From Schistosoma haematobium (lineage: Eukaryota > Platyhelminthes > Trematoda > Strigeidida > Schistosomatidae), in assembly GCF_000699445.3 (NCBI RefSeq), contig NC_067200.1, positions 12,857,256-12,921,255 on the forward strand: a DNA stretch of 64,000 nucleotides, read 5' to 3'. The notes under the pieces were generated by a model. It was not told the origin of the DNA. It saw only the letters and a program-made list of their open reading frames with translations, and searched no databases. The first letter of the stretch is position 1. Each line of letters begins with the position of its first letter. Shown here one piece after another: positions 11,501-19,098 of this stretch. The translations under genes and the position numbers were made by a program.

Positions 11501-12518
11501 GTATTCTATACGCAGTCCACTTTTATATATACAATGAATCTTCTTAAGTAGAATGAGTTATTTAGTTTACCAACTTTACGCTACATCAACCCGTTCTTCG
11601 CTTACATGATTGTTTGTTTATAATTGAATGCATGAATTGAATGTATTCTCACTTACAGTCCTTATTTCAGTAACGTGATGTCTGATTGTTACATTAGGAA
11701 ATTAAATATTAAATACATGAACGATATATTAAAGTAAGACATACGGATTGTAGAAAATATTTTTCTACAAACGCGATTCTAAACCATTTCCCTGACTGTT
11801 GAGCACAGTCTTAGCTTAGCTAAAATCAGGACAAGTAAGCTATTTGGCTTGATAAACTTTATCTCTTTCTAAAACGTAAACTAATACTGTTATTATGCAG
11901 AAAACAATCTATTCAACGCATTAAACAGACACTAAAAACATACTGAACAGTAACCAGAGGATAGGAAAAATGAGACAAAAAACCTAATATCAGTCTAGGG
12001 ATTTGTGGAGATTATAGTATTTTCATACTTGGTTTCACAATTCAATCTAAGCTAGACCATCATTGAAAACCTGAAAGCACTGAACGGCCGTTTCAGCAGT
12101 ACACATCCACGATTTAATGCTTCCAAGTTTTCAGTGATAGTCTAGCATAGATCGACTAGTGAAATCAACTGTAAAAAACCTAATATCGTTTATGATAAAC
12201 AGAAAAATTATGATTGCTGAATAAACAAGACATAGCCATCCAACGTCAAAGAGAGTTAATGTGATGATGAGCACTTAATGTTGTCATTACTGAGTTCGTT
12301 TATCGATCATACTTGTATGTCATTATTTCTAGTGATTCTCTTTTCAACTAATATTAATAAATCGCTCATGAAATTCTCCATTTCTATTTTTACTTTATAG
12401 ACATCGTTTACCAAAAGAAGAATGGTGGATTAGTTTACGTCCATTAATGCGTATTATGGCTAAACATGATAGTCTTTATGAATCAGAAAGTATTATGGCT
12501 GGAACTGATAGAAAATAA
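1491..12518 (+). CDS. PFK: 6-phosphofructokinase, C-terminal half (six exons, 5' end outside window)
   Basis: ATP-dependent 6-phosphofructokinase phosphorylates fructose 6-phosphate to fructose 1,6-bisphosphate, the committed cytosolic step of glycolysis. Exons 1491-1708, 2627-2870, 5193-5503, 6957-7087, 10538-10643 and 12401-12518 join in frame (1128 nt, 375 residues plus TAA). Every intron is GT-AG and every split codon closes. The product is the second half of the duplicated eukaryotic enzyme (about 780 residues in total). Landmarks in order are [48 protein letters not shown] and KEEWW near the end. In animal PFKs this half carries the regulatory (fructose 2,6-bisphosphate) site, which is family knowledge and was not tested here. 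N-terminal exons must lie upstream. No breaks were seen. It converges on the ankyrin gene. Identity is very secure; the only uncertainty is possible alternative exons. Confidence 0.97.
1709..2626. other. PFK intron without recognised features
   Basis: AT-rich intron between exons a and b. No repeat family member or open frame was recognised on either strand. Confidence 0.6.
2627..2870 (+). CDS. PFK: PFK exon b
   Basis: The acceptor is ATTACCTAG and the donor GTAAGT. The first base completes Arg, followed by [15 protein letters not shown]. It contains [10 protein letters not shown] and the conserved [15 protein letters not shown]. It ends on a codon boundary after NEITS. Confidence 0.96.
2990..3210 (+). 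repeat. R3 SINE-like copy with intact hammerhead
   Basis: It begins around a short inverted motif (GATCACTGGGTGGTGATC, 2995-3012), followed by a tRNA-like region with GTGGTCACCAGTC and then the ribozyme segment and a tail ending near TACCATCTAAATCTC. The same head recurs at the right end of the window. It lies in a PFK intron. Confidence 0.7.
3112..3170 (+). ncRNA. hammerhead ribozyme motif (R3), core intact
   Basis: CTGACGA at 3123-3129, GAAA at 3144-3147, cleavage triplet GTC ending at 3155. Stem I is ACCTTG (3117-3122) with CAGGGT (3156-3161). Stem II is GTGC (3130-3133) with GCAT (3140-3143) around loop CAAGCA. Stem III is the very short palindrome ACCCGGGT, as in minimal type I hammerheads of retroelements. 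All conserved core bases are present. Self-cleavage is inferred and was not tested. Confidence 0.78.
3290..3535 (+). repeat. R1 (Smα-like) SINE copy
   Basis: It shows the tRNA-type B-box region (GAGTTCCAGAG), the block AACATCAACTCTGAGATCC, and a degenerate hammerhead: TCGACGAG in place of CTGACGAG, GAAAC kept, GTT before CTGG. A tail follows with AAGAGACTGATCAACCGCAG. The family resembles the schistosome Smα retroposon. Confidence 0.72.
3955..4353. mobile_element. solo LTR, 399 bp, with ATAAT target duplication
   Basis: It starts TGTTATGACTTTAAG and ends CCACAACA, with TG...CA ends flanked by identical 5-bp repeats ATAAT (3950-3954 and 4354-4358). It is related along its length to the LTR at 13231-13593 and more distantly to those near 9356 and 31648. 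No internal retroviral-type genes adjoin it, so it looks like a solo LTR. The family is not named. Confidence 0.8.
4395..4590 (-). repeat. R2 SINE copy, decayed
   Basis: Minus-strand R2 fragment recognisable by GCTGTTTCGTCCTAATA (the complement of the hammerhead arm) and a degraded tRNA-like segment. It lies directly right of the solo LTR. Confidence 0.5.
5193..5503 (+). CDS. PFK: PFK exon c
   Basis: The acceptor is TTTTTCAAG and the donor GTAAGTG. The exon starts on a codon boundary with [15 protein letters not shown], ahead of the TTG at 5220, and runs through [25 protein letters not shown] and QGIFDC, ending with two bases of Arg. A long (ATT)n tract starts only about 10 bases after the donor. 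Confidence 0.96.
5515..5564. repeat. (ATT)n microsatellite beside a PFK 5' splice site
   Basis: About 16 uninterrupted ATT units starting roughly 10 bases after the exon c donor. Confidence 0.95.
6535..6740 (-). repeat. R2 SINE copy
   Basis: Minus-strand copy containing the complement of the hammerhead arm (AACGGCCGTTTTGTCC), the tRNA-like part and the CCAACTTCAGTTAATCCACG head. It is decayed relative to the copies at 60.6 kb. Confidence 0.65.
6957..7087 (+). CDS. PFK: PFK exon d
   Basis: The acceptor is TATATCCAG and the donor GTAAGT. The first T completes the split Arg, followed by [19 protein letters not shown] and [14 protein letters not shown], with one base left over. The MQQG-x-PxPFDR block is diagnostic for the PFK C-half. 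Confidence 0.96.
7265..7515 (+). repeat. R1 (Smα-like) SINE copy
   Basis: CCCAGAGTGAATATTAACTC, GATACAGGTAAATCCAACTG and a mutated hammerhead (CTGAGAAG; GATGAAGTG instead of GGACGAAAC), then a TGCTACCGACCATTCATC box and the tail with GAGACTGATCAGTTATAGTC. Confidence 0.72.
8224..8296 (+). repeat. left inverted arm of Penelope-like relic
   Basis: About 72 bases (GAACAACACATATAAGCG ... ATATACATGAAT) whose reverse complement recurs at 8955-9025 with only a few differences. The right arm runs into the start of the endonuclease-like coding sequence. Confidence 0.8.
8686..8972 (-). pseudogene. Penelope-like element endonuclease C-terminus (relic)
   Basis: Minus-strand frame reading [18 protein letters not shown], then [46 protein letters not shown] and SLPW to a stop at 8686. 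EHLP-x-W, SS-HL-DTGH and AEAxAI-x-NLC-QK are the pattern I associate with the GIY-YIG-type C-terminal domain of schistosome Penelope-like retroelements. The assignment is from pattern memory, not a search. It is 5'-truncated (stop upstream) and lies between the inverted arms. Confidence 0.6.
8955..9025 (-). repeat. right inverted arm of Penelope-like relic
   Basis: Reverse complement of 8224-8296. It overlaps the first codons of the endonuclease relic. Confidence 0.8.
9351..9892. mobile_element. LTR-like element, second subfamily (decayed)
   Basis: It shares GTGACTTTTATGTCC near the left end, CAAACCAATGACGCATAAACC, TACAAGCAAACCAGACCGCA and an AT-rich right half with 31648-32172. Its ends are poorly preserved and no target duplication could be found. 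Confidence 0.6.
10165..10335 (-). repeat. R2 SINE copy, heavily decayed
   Basis: Recognised only by the order of degraded blocks (GGAAGTATTCAACAGCTGTT, a GGATCTAACCTAGGATCTCC tRNA-like stretch). Moderate support. Confidence 0.4.
10538..10643 (+). CDS. PFK: PFK exon e
   Basis: The acceptor is TTAATTACAG and the donor GTAAATG. Frame continuation gives [21 protein letters not shown] and then [10 protein letters not shown], ending with two bases of a Val codon. A +1-frame reading from upstream is spurious. The correct frame is set by the phases of the flanking exons. Confidence 0.93.
10793..10975. repeat. R2 inverted pair (short head-to-head)
   Basis: A minus-strand R2 3' segment (GCTAGACCATCATGAAAAAC ... 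TTTCGTCCTAG) runs directly into a plus-strand R2 3' segment (GGACAAAATGGCCG ... CCAGGTTTTCCATGATGG). The unit folds back on itself, and most of the internal R2 sequence is missing. Confidence 0.7.
12048..12175. repeat. R2 inverted pair (very short)
   Basis: AGCTAGACCATCATTGAAAA ... GGCCGTTTC is followed at once by the inverted counterpart TGCTTCCAAGTTTTCAGTG ... AGTCTAGC. It has the same fold-back arrangement as at 10.8 kb but independent breakpoints. Confidence 0.65.
12401..12518 (+). CDS. PFK: PFK terminal coding exon
   Basis: The acceptor is TACTTTATAG. One base completes Val, followed by [19 protein letters not shown] and a short tail ending AGTDRK and TAA at 12516-12518. HR-P-KE-WW-LRP is the conserved end of animal PFK. 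The exon is too short to stand out as an isolated open frame. Confidence 0.96.
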
Positions 12519-13230
12519 ACAATCAATATTTTATTTTTAATTTTTAAAAGAACAATTATAAGAGAAAAGAAAAGGAAAAAAATGGTGAAACAAATGATAC
12601 TTTTTTTTCTTTTGTTTATTTCAACTCAACTCATTCAATATTAGTTTTGGCTTACCTTCATTGAATCAGATCTTATTATTGACAATTTCTGTTTGTTCTC
12701 ATTGATTTACTCGTTTAACTTACTATCAATAATTCAACCAACCCTGTCCATCTTATTCTGCTTTACCTGAGATCAATCACATATGTATTGAAACCCACAG
12801 GTTTAGTTAGATTAAACACTAATGTTATTATTATTATTATTATTATTGCTATAAGTCATTTTAACCTTTCCAATACCAAGATGATTACCAACATCGCCTT
12901 TATTACTGAAATCTAGTTGTAGAAAATGACAAAGTGACATTTACTTTTCTTTTTCAAGACAAAGAAAAACAACAACACCAACAGCAACAAAGAAAACAAT
13001 AAAGAAGTGAAAATCATTATCAGTGTGTTTCTTTCATTCTGTTTTTCTTTTTCTCTTACCTTTTAGTGAGTCCATGTAGTAATAGTATTATAATAGTGCA
13101 ATATTTAAACGTTAACGAGTTATTTTTCTCTTTTTTTTCTTGTACAATAGAGAAAATGTATAATGAAAACGTTGATTTCGTTTCAAATTTTCATGTAATA
13201 AATCATTTAACCATTTCTGTTTAATATTTT
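12519..13230 (+). other. PFK 3' untranslated / downstream region
   Basis: AT-rich non-coding DNA after the PFK stop, with poly-A and poly-T stretches and a short (ATT)n at about 12827-12848. No open frame is supported. It probably holds the 3' UTR, whose end is not fixed by sequence alone. Confidence 0.6.
13197..13202 (+). promoter_or_regulatory. candidate PFK polyadenylation signal
   Basis: A canonical AATAAA lies 679 bases past the stop and just before a solo LTR. An earlier AATAAA overlaps the stop codon (12514-12519) and is too close to be useful. This is the best of several AT-rich candidates. Confidence 0.4.
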
Positions 13231-13593
13231 TGTTGTAACGGGTGTGACTGCAGGTTAGACGGAGCAGCGTTTATATCGATCGATTACAGTGGACACGTAA
13301 ACACGTAGTGGACGACCTAGTGCCCTGATTGACCCTGCTTCGCTGTCTGTCCTAGCCAGTTGAGTCAAGAACGCAAGTCACAGCCTCTGAGTTATGAATC
13401 ATTGTATTTGAGACATACTCTATTTATATACCAAACAAACAAACCACATCGTACCATAAAATAGAGAGCAACATTTACACAATATTTGACAAGTGAAATA
13501 AACATCGACCAATAGGAAATGTACATTTAAGGTCCAAGGCCATCGTAGAGTTAACACGATAATTATTGGTATATTTTTCCGACTATCCTAACA
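13231..13593. mobile_element. solo LTR, 363 bp, with ATTTT target duplication
   Basis: It starts TGTTGTAACGGG and ends ATCCTAACA, flanked by ATTTT at 13226-13230 and 13594-13598. It is homologous to the LTR at 3955-4353 (shared CATACTCTATTTATATAC, CGACCAATAGGAAATGT). It sits just past the candidate PFK polyadenylation signal. Confidence 0.82.
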
Positions 13594-13599
13594 ATTTTC

Positions 13600-13740
13600 C
13601 CATTAGATGGTGGTTGGAGGTAGTCGACAGGAAACCCTGGACCCGGGTTTCGTGCTACTTGTCACTCGTCAGCAAAATGTACCTGTAATCTTGAGGGAAC
13701 TGGTGCTTCCTGGCGGATTCGATCCCATATATTGTTTGAC
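13600..13740 (-). repeat. R3 SINE-like copy with hammerhead
   Basis: Reads on the minus strand as a tRNA-type B-box (GGGATCGAATCCG), then CCCTCAAGATTACAGGTAC, the ribozyme, and the tail GACTACCTCCAACCACCATC. It abuts the solo LTR, which may have inserted at its edge. Confidence 0.72.
13634..13678 (-). ncRNA. hammerhead ribozyme motif (R3), core intact
   Basis: On the minus strand: CTGACGA within 13666-13672, GAAA at 13651-13648, GTC ending at 13640. Stem I is ATTTTG with CAGGGT (three G-U wobbles). Stem II is GTG/CAC with one mismatch at its inner end. Stem III is ACCCGGGT. Conserved core bases are all present and the stems are weaker than in the 3.1 kb copy. Confidence 0.7.
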
Positions 13741-14482
13741 ATTTAAAAAACAGCGCTTCCCTTGAAGCCCTCTTTCTTCCCTAAATTATTCAGTTTGAAA
13801 TGTTTTAGTTCTGTCAGAGGATAGTGAGAATTAATTTGACATATAGAGATAGATTATCATACATATAAGAAAAAAAAATTTTGTAATTAACGGATCATGT
13901 TATGATGATAATAATTTATATATTCTGAAAATATTAATTACAGAACTCATATCAGTTCACAGGCATGACCATGTTTTGATATAAATAGTAACATTAGATG
14001 TACAGAACAAACATGTGATAAAAGAAAGTTTTAAGTATACTAGTTCAGTAATTGTTTAGGTAATAGATGTATTACAACGATCCAATGCATCAGCCGAGGA
14101 CTTTTATTTTTTCTTAAATTGACAGCCTGTTGATTTATGAACGGTGTAATTAAGGTCATTTCTTGTGCTAGATCGAATTAATGATAATTATCTACAACCA
14201 GAGAAATTAAAACGAAAACAGAGAGCACGGAACAACAAAGCAGTAATTACCAAAATATATCAATCAGGTCTACCAAAATGCGTGTGTCATGTGACACAGT
14301 GATATACTGTTTATGCTATTCAAATTAGTTAAAATTGCTAGGGGCGGTGTTAACATATTGACAGCAAGTGGGTGGTTTTACTAAGGGAATTCACTAATAA
14401 AAATGTCTAAACATTTAAGGTTCCTAAAATATCACTTGTGGAATGAGATACACTTAAAGGCGCTAGACCATTCAATGCATTT

Positions 14483-15472
14483 TCAGAGTAGCAGTATGCA
14501 GCGAACAAATAATGGGAGTGATTTTATCATACGGATAGACTGTGGTAGGTTATTCCAGAGTTTAGAAAATTTAAAGGTAAATTAATTCATATAGAGAGAT
14601 GATTCAGAATAAGTTTATTTCACTAGTAATAAGGAATTACGGATGTCGTAATGAGATGTTTCTACATGTTGAATCGCGTGATTGGATGTAAACGATAGTT
14701 TATGAAGTAGTTTGAAGAAAAAGATAAGATTTAGTTTGAGTCTCCTCTTCCATAAAGTGTCTAGCCCAAGTTTATTACATCTAGAATTATAAGTTAAGGT
14801 ACAATCAGCTCCAAGAATAGAAAGTGTAAATCGTCTCTGTACTGATCCCAGCCTTAATTTATCCTTTATGCGCTCACTGCTAAGAATAAACGTGAAATAT
14901 TCTAAAAGAAGTCGAGCACAAACTTTGTACATTAAAATACGTGACTCATTGTTGTAAAGGTTTCGAGTTATGTAACCTATTAGACGTTGAGACTTAGAGG
15001 TCTGTTTTAATATATGTTCTGTAAACGACAAGTCTTGGGAGTATTTTAGTCCTAAGTCTACTACTGTATGTAACCTAGACAACACTTCAGCATTCATGGT
15101 AAGATCTAAGTTGAGTGATGTATCGCCGAAGCATGTTCATTCACATTTAGCCGTATTAAGATCCAGTTGCCATTTTAAGCACCACTGTGTTACTTTGTTA
15201 AGCTCCATGCTGATGCGATTTTGAATATTTTTCTGCTCATGTGGAGAAAATGAATATACTACCTTAAGATCATCTGCATATAGAAGGGGCTTACCCACAC
15301 AAAAACTTTCACAAATATCATTGATAAACACTAAAAAGAGCAAAGGGCCTAAGACACTACCTTGTATTACACCACTTTTAACAGGGACAACGTTCGACAA
15401 TGAAGAGTTAATTTTAAATATTTGATGTCGATTGCCGAGAAAGGAATCAAACCAAGCTAGCAAAGGATTAGC
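14483..15472 (-). pseudogene. non-LTR retrotransposon reverse transcriptase, 5'-truncated and broken
   Basis: One minus-strand frame reads LLAWFDSFLGNRHQIFK, SGVIQGSVLGPLLFLVFIND, LLYADDLKVV (the catalytic YADD motif is kept), WCLKWQLDLNTAKCE, an in-frame TGA at 15137-15139, then ILKQTSKSQRLIGYITRN and YKVCARLLLEYFTFIL. After two more stops (near 14615 and 14590) it gives LWNNLPQSIR and a final stop at 14483. It is a LINE of CR1/Jockey-like type; the clade is uncertain. The 5' end is cut at about 15472, as usual for incomplete reverse transcription, and no endonuclease domain is present. Confidence 0.88.
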
Positions 15473-16620
15473 CTATTTCTTTAATGATGATCGAATACTG
15501 TTGTTGTGAATAAAGACTTAGGTAGGAACAAACAATTTATTATTTAGTTTAACATTACAGAATATCTTCGTAAAATATGAGAACTATACATTCAATACTT
15601 TATTTGCAAATCTTCCATCAATTATCCTTCACATTCTGTGTGATTCTTTCAATTCATAATTCATTTCTAGTTCCCGTTTTTTGAACTCGATCTACTTAGA
15701 CTTCTACTACAAAAGCATTCTAGTTCTGATTGATGTTACATACTACTTATGCCGAAAGACATAAGTAGTCTAAGAGGAAATTCTGTCTGATTTATGTTTC
15801 AACAAGGTGTACCTCTGATTTTGAGGGAACTAATTCCCTCTTGTAGGATTCAAACTCATATCATTCAAACCTAGGTTCATAATTTCCTCCCGATTATATT
15901 CAACCGCGTAGCATAACGATACATGCATATCATAAATGAAATCAACATTTGAACATCACATAGATTAACTATTTGTAATCGTCAGTGTTTGAATATCAAA
16001 GTATGGGATATTATTAGATGGTTAATAATGTGTTTTAAAATATTCAAATCTTTTGGGATTTGAATGAACGAATACAATGCAAAATAATAACTGAGAGTTT
16101 TTCTTATATTTAAGCGAGGCATGACTTTAAGCTTGATAACGAGTCAATTAGAAGTTGTTACCAATGTTTAAACATAATACAAAGCATATTAGAATGTAGA
16201 GACGTTGAACTTCCTCCTATTATGGTCATTCAGGAGTTAAGGTGGTATATGTAATTTTAATCGTATAATGTGCATCCATTATTCCACCAGGTGTCTAAAC
16301 CAAGACATTCAGGTCATGTGGCGAGCATTTAACTCATAAAATTACTAGGGAGATATCTGGTAGTGTAATTCCAACGTCAATCACTGTTTAATATATATGG
16401 TAGCAAACAATCAATCTGATTGATGAATACTACTTTACTCATGACACGTCCGAATTATAATTTCTTCTGTTTACACTCATCTTTATACATTCGCACCCCC
16501 ACCTGCTTTTTTCTTCCTTAAATGATTTATTGATCGTCAGTACAGAGGCTTATAAAGATTATTAAATATTCCTGACATCATTAACCAACCCAAGTTTTAT
16601 ATCCATTGCAAAACCAGAAA
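15473..16620. other. intergenic, no gene recognised
   Basis: AT-rich DNA between the two convergent genes. It holds a partial R3 copy near 15.8 kb and nothing else recognisable. Confidence 0.6.
15795..15890 (-). repeat. R3 SINE-like fragment
   Basis: Minus strand: a B-box-like GTTTGAATCC, then TTCCCTCAAAATCAG and AGGTACACCTTG, as in R3. The hammerhead that should follow is not recognisable. Confidence 0.5.
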
Positions 16621-16624
16621 ACCA

Positions 16625-16880
16625 TCACCAGTGGAGTTCAATTATGTAAGATGTTAACCAGTTATCCCCCGGAAGATAATGGAAGTTGGTTGCGAAACTA
16701 TCCCGGATAGGTTGAAGTTAGACATGTACATCAGTTGTATAGAGTTAGAAGCTGATTCATGAGACCGAAAAATCTACATTTGATTCCTAGTGTGGTTGCG
16801 CATGTACATTCTCGAGGAGCCACATACCAGGATTAAACGGCTATTCCGTGCTTCCTAATTTCTATCTGTTGTTCAACTTG
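16625..16880 (+). repeat. R2 SINE copy
   Basis: AGTGGAGTTCAATTATGT head, GAAGATAATGGAAG, GGTTGAAGTTAGACAT, a degraded tRNA-like part, and a hammerhead remnant (TCTCGAGGAGCC). Confidence 0.6.
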
Positions 16881-18753
16881 GGTTCATTTACATTGAGTAA
16901 AATCAAAAGATTAAAACTTTTGTTCAGTTGATCTCATAAAAATGAACAAATGTTCAAATGAACGTGGTTAAAAACACGGAAACACATACACTGGTATTTT
17001 TATATTCGTTATTCGAGAATACAATAAACTGATGAAGATGCACCTCAATGAAACAATAATATTCATAATGTGAGGATGTGTACAATAGTTTTACTTAACT
17101 AGCTGGTCATTTTATCCTTGTAGAAAAGCAGGAAAATAAATTAACATAAACACACGCACTCACAGCATTCACATAAAACAAGACAGGAGGTTATTTTAAG
17201 GTAGAAATAAAAACCGAAGAAACATACATTTGATTTTTCGGAGAGAAAAAAATGTAATTAAGTAACAGAAAGAACAGACAATGCAATGGAAAAATAACAA
17301 TATAATCAGTAATTCATTGTTCAATAGCACAATAATAAACACGATCATTATTATGACTGTCACATGTTACTAAGATTAATATTCAATGATGATGACGGTG
17401 GCGACAATAATAATAATAATAATAATAATAATAGTAATAATAATGGTGAGGAGGAGGCGTAAAACGGTCATAGATAGAGTAAACAGTACTTTAGAATTTA
17501 GTAGAGAAAGCCTATCGAAATAATAATAATAATATTGAGGATGAGGTCGGCGAATATGATAATGGCGGTGACAATAATCAATAATGAACATTCATAGTAA
17601 ATCTAATTTATATTTAAGCATATAGATCAGACTCTATTAATGAATTGAAAAAGAATACTGGAAAAATTCTCAGTACTCAATTCTAACTATTACTATTATT
17701 ATTATTACTGTTAAGGATAATACAGCAGTAGTGCTGTAGTAGTACTAATAGTATTCAATTATAACAGTTAACTAATAAACATGTCACTATATAATCATTA
17801 TTATTCAAGCATTATTTATTTGTATATTGCTAACAAACAATTGAAAATAACATAAAGATTGTTGTATGATAGAACCAGAGAAGTAAAGAGAATAACGAAC
17901 TAAAGTATCCTGTAGCACTGAAGGAAAAACAACAACACACCCATATATCGAAAGATCAGATTAACATTCAATAGAAAATTCTCTACATTCAAACATAAAA
18001 TCATCGTTTCGGATGAAAACAAACGAAAATCTCGTGTTACATCAAAAGAAAACAAACAAACAAACAAAATAGTAATAGGGAAACTTTGTATGTTTATTGA
18101 ATTGTAATGATTCTTCTCAGTGTGTGTGTGTGTGTGTATGTTTTCTCGTTACTGTATATTCTTTGAAAGGTTTCCACCTTGAATTATCTCTTCAAATAAC
18201 AATAACTAAAATCCAAATAGCAGTAAAGAGTGTAACCATTTAATCAATTAAAATAGAAACAAAAAAATAATACATAGAAATTAAAATTACATAATTATTT
18301 ATTATTATGACTTGCATAAAACATTGTATTGTATTGCGAGATGTAGTCAAAAAAAAGAAATCAAGCAATATATAGAATATGGTAAGTCGAACATTGAAGG
18401 AGTACAACGAAAGAGGAACGGGTGATGGTGTGTGTGTGTGTGCAAGTGTGCAAGTGTACAACACATGTGAAACGAACATCGATGCTGTGTTGTTTTTTTT
18501 TTAATGACTAGATAAGGCATAGCGAAGTTTGTGCATATGAGAGAATGTGGAAAATAAAAAGAAAGATAGACAACAATACTGCAATGAATAGCTTTTCTCC
18601 CTAATGCCCTCTCATCATTAACCCACATTCTTATTGTTCTTATTATAAAGAAGAAAACAATTAAAGTGATAACGAATATAAAACAAAATCTACACAAAAA
18701 AGCATGGCAAATAACAACTACATGAAACCGGATTTTCTCTTCGAGATGTTTCG
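16881..18753. repeat. intergenic simple-repeat-rich region
   Basis: It contains (AAT)n-type tracts (about 17405-17445, 17520-17535), an ACAA tract (about 18045-18070), (TG)n at 18119-18137 and a shorter TG tract near 18430. The 70-116-codon open frames here are by-products of low complexity. It probably includes ankyrin 3'-flanking DNA. Confidence 0.7.
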
Positions 18754-18759
18754 TTTATT
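18754..18759 (-). promoter_or_regulatory. candidate ankyrin polyadenylation signal
   Basis: AATAAA on the minus strand about 47 bases after the ankyrin stop. It would give a very short 3' UTR. More distal AATAAA motifs on this strand (for example near 18296 and 17815) are alternatives. Confidence 0.35.
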
Positions 18760-18805
18760 TTGTTGTTACTATTGTTCTGTATTTCTTTTTTCTAAACAAT
18801 TTTTT

Positions 18806-19098
18806 CTATTCAACAGAATTGCCACCATCTTCATTATGTGGAATAGATGCAAGACCATGATGTGCATTTGATGAAGCAACGATTGAAGGTTGTTGTTGTT
18901 GATATTCATTAGAATTATCTTGTCGTTGTCTTGATGATTCCATAACATCCAATTCATTATCACCAATAACATCTTGTTCATTATATGCTTCAAGATTTTG
19001 CATTATACTACTATTATTATTATCTATCGGTTGATCTGATGTATAGCCAACATGATGAGCATGTCTTATATCTACATCTGGTGTTTCATTATTCGTCA
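18806..19098 (-). CDS. Ankyrin last exon with stop codon
   Basis: The acceptor is ATTCTAG. G plus TG gives Val, then [20 protein letters not shown], an Asn- and Gln-rich stretch (EYQQQQPSI) and NEDGGNSVE followed by TAG at 18806-18808. The final residues are unremarkable. The stop position is clear because the exon is open up to it. Confidence 0.88.

Noticed and set aside
18240..18697. Open frames of 79 and 116 codons on the - strand
   Set aside because: They lie in simple-repeat DNA downstream of the ankyrin stop, overlap each other in different frames and have low-complexity, Phe/Ile/His-rich translations.
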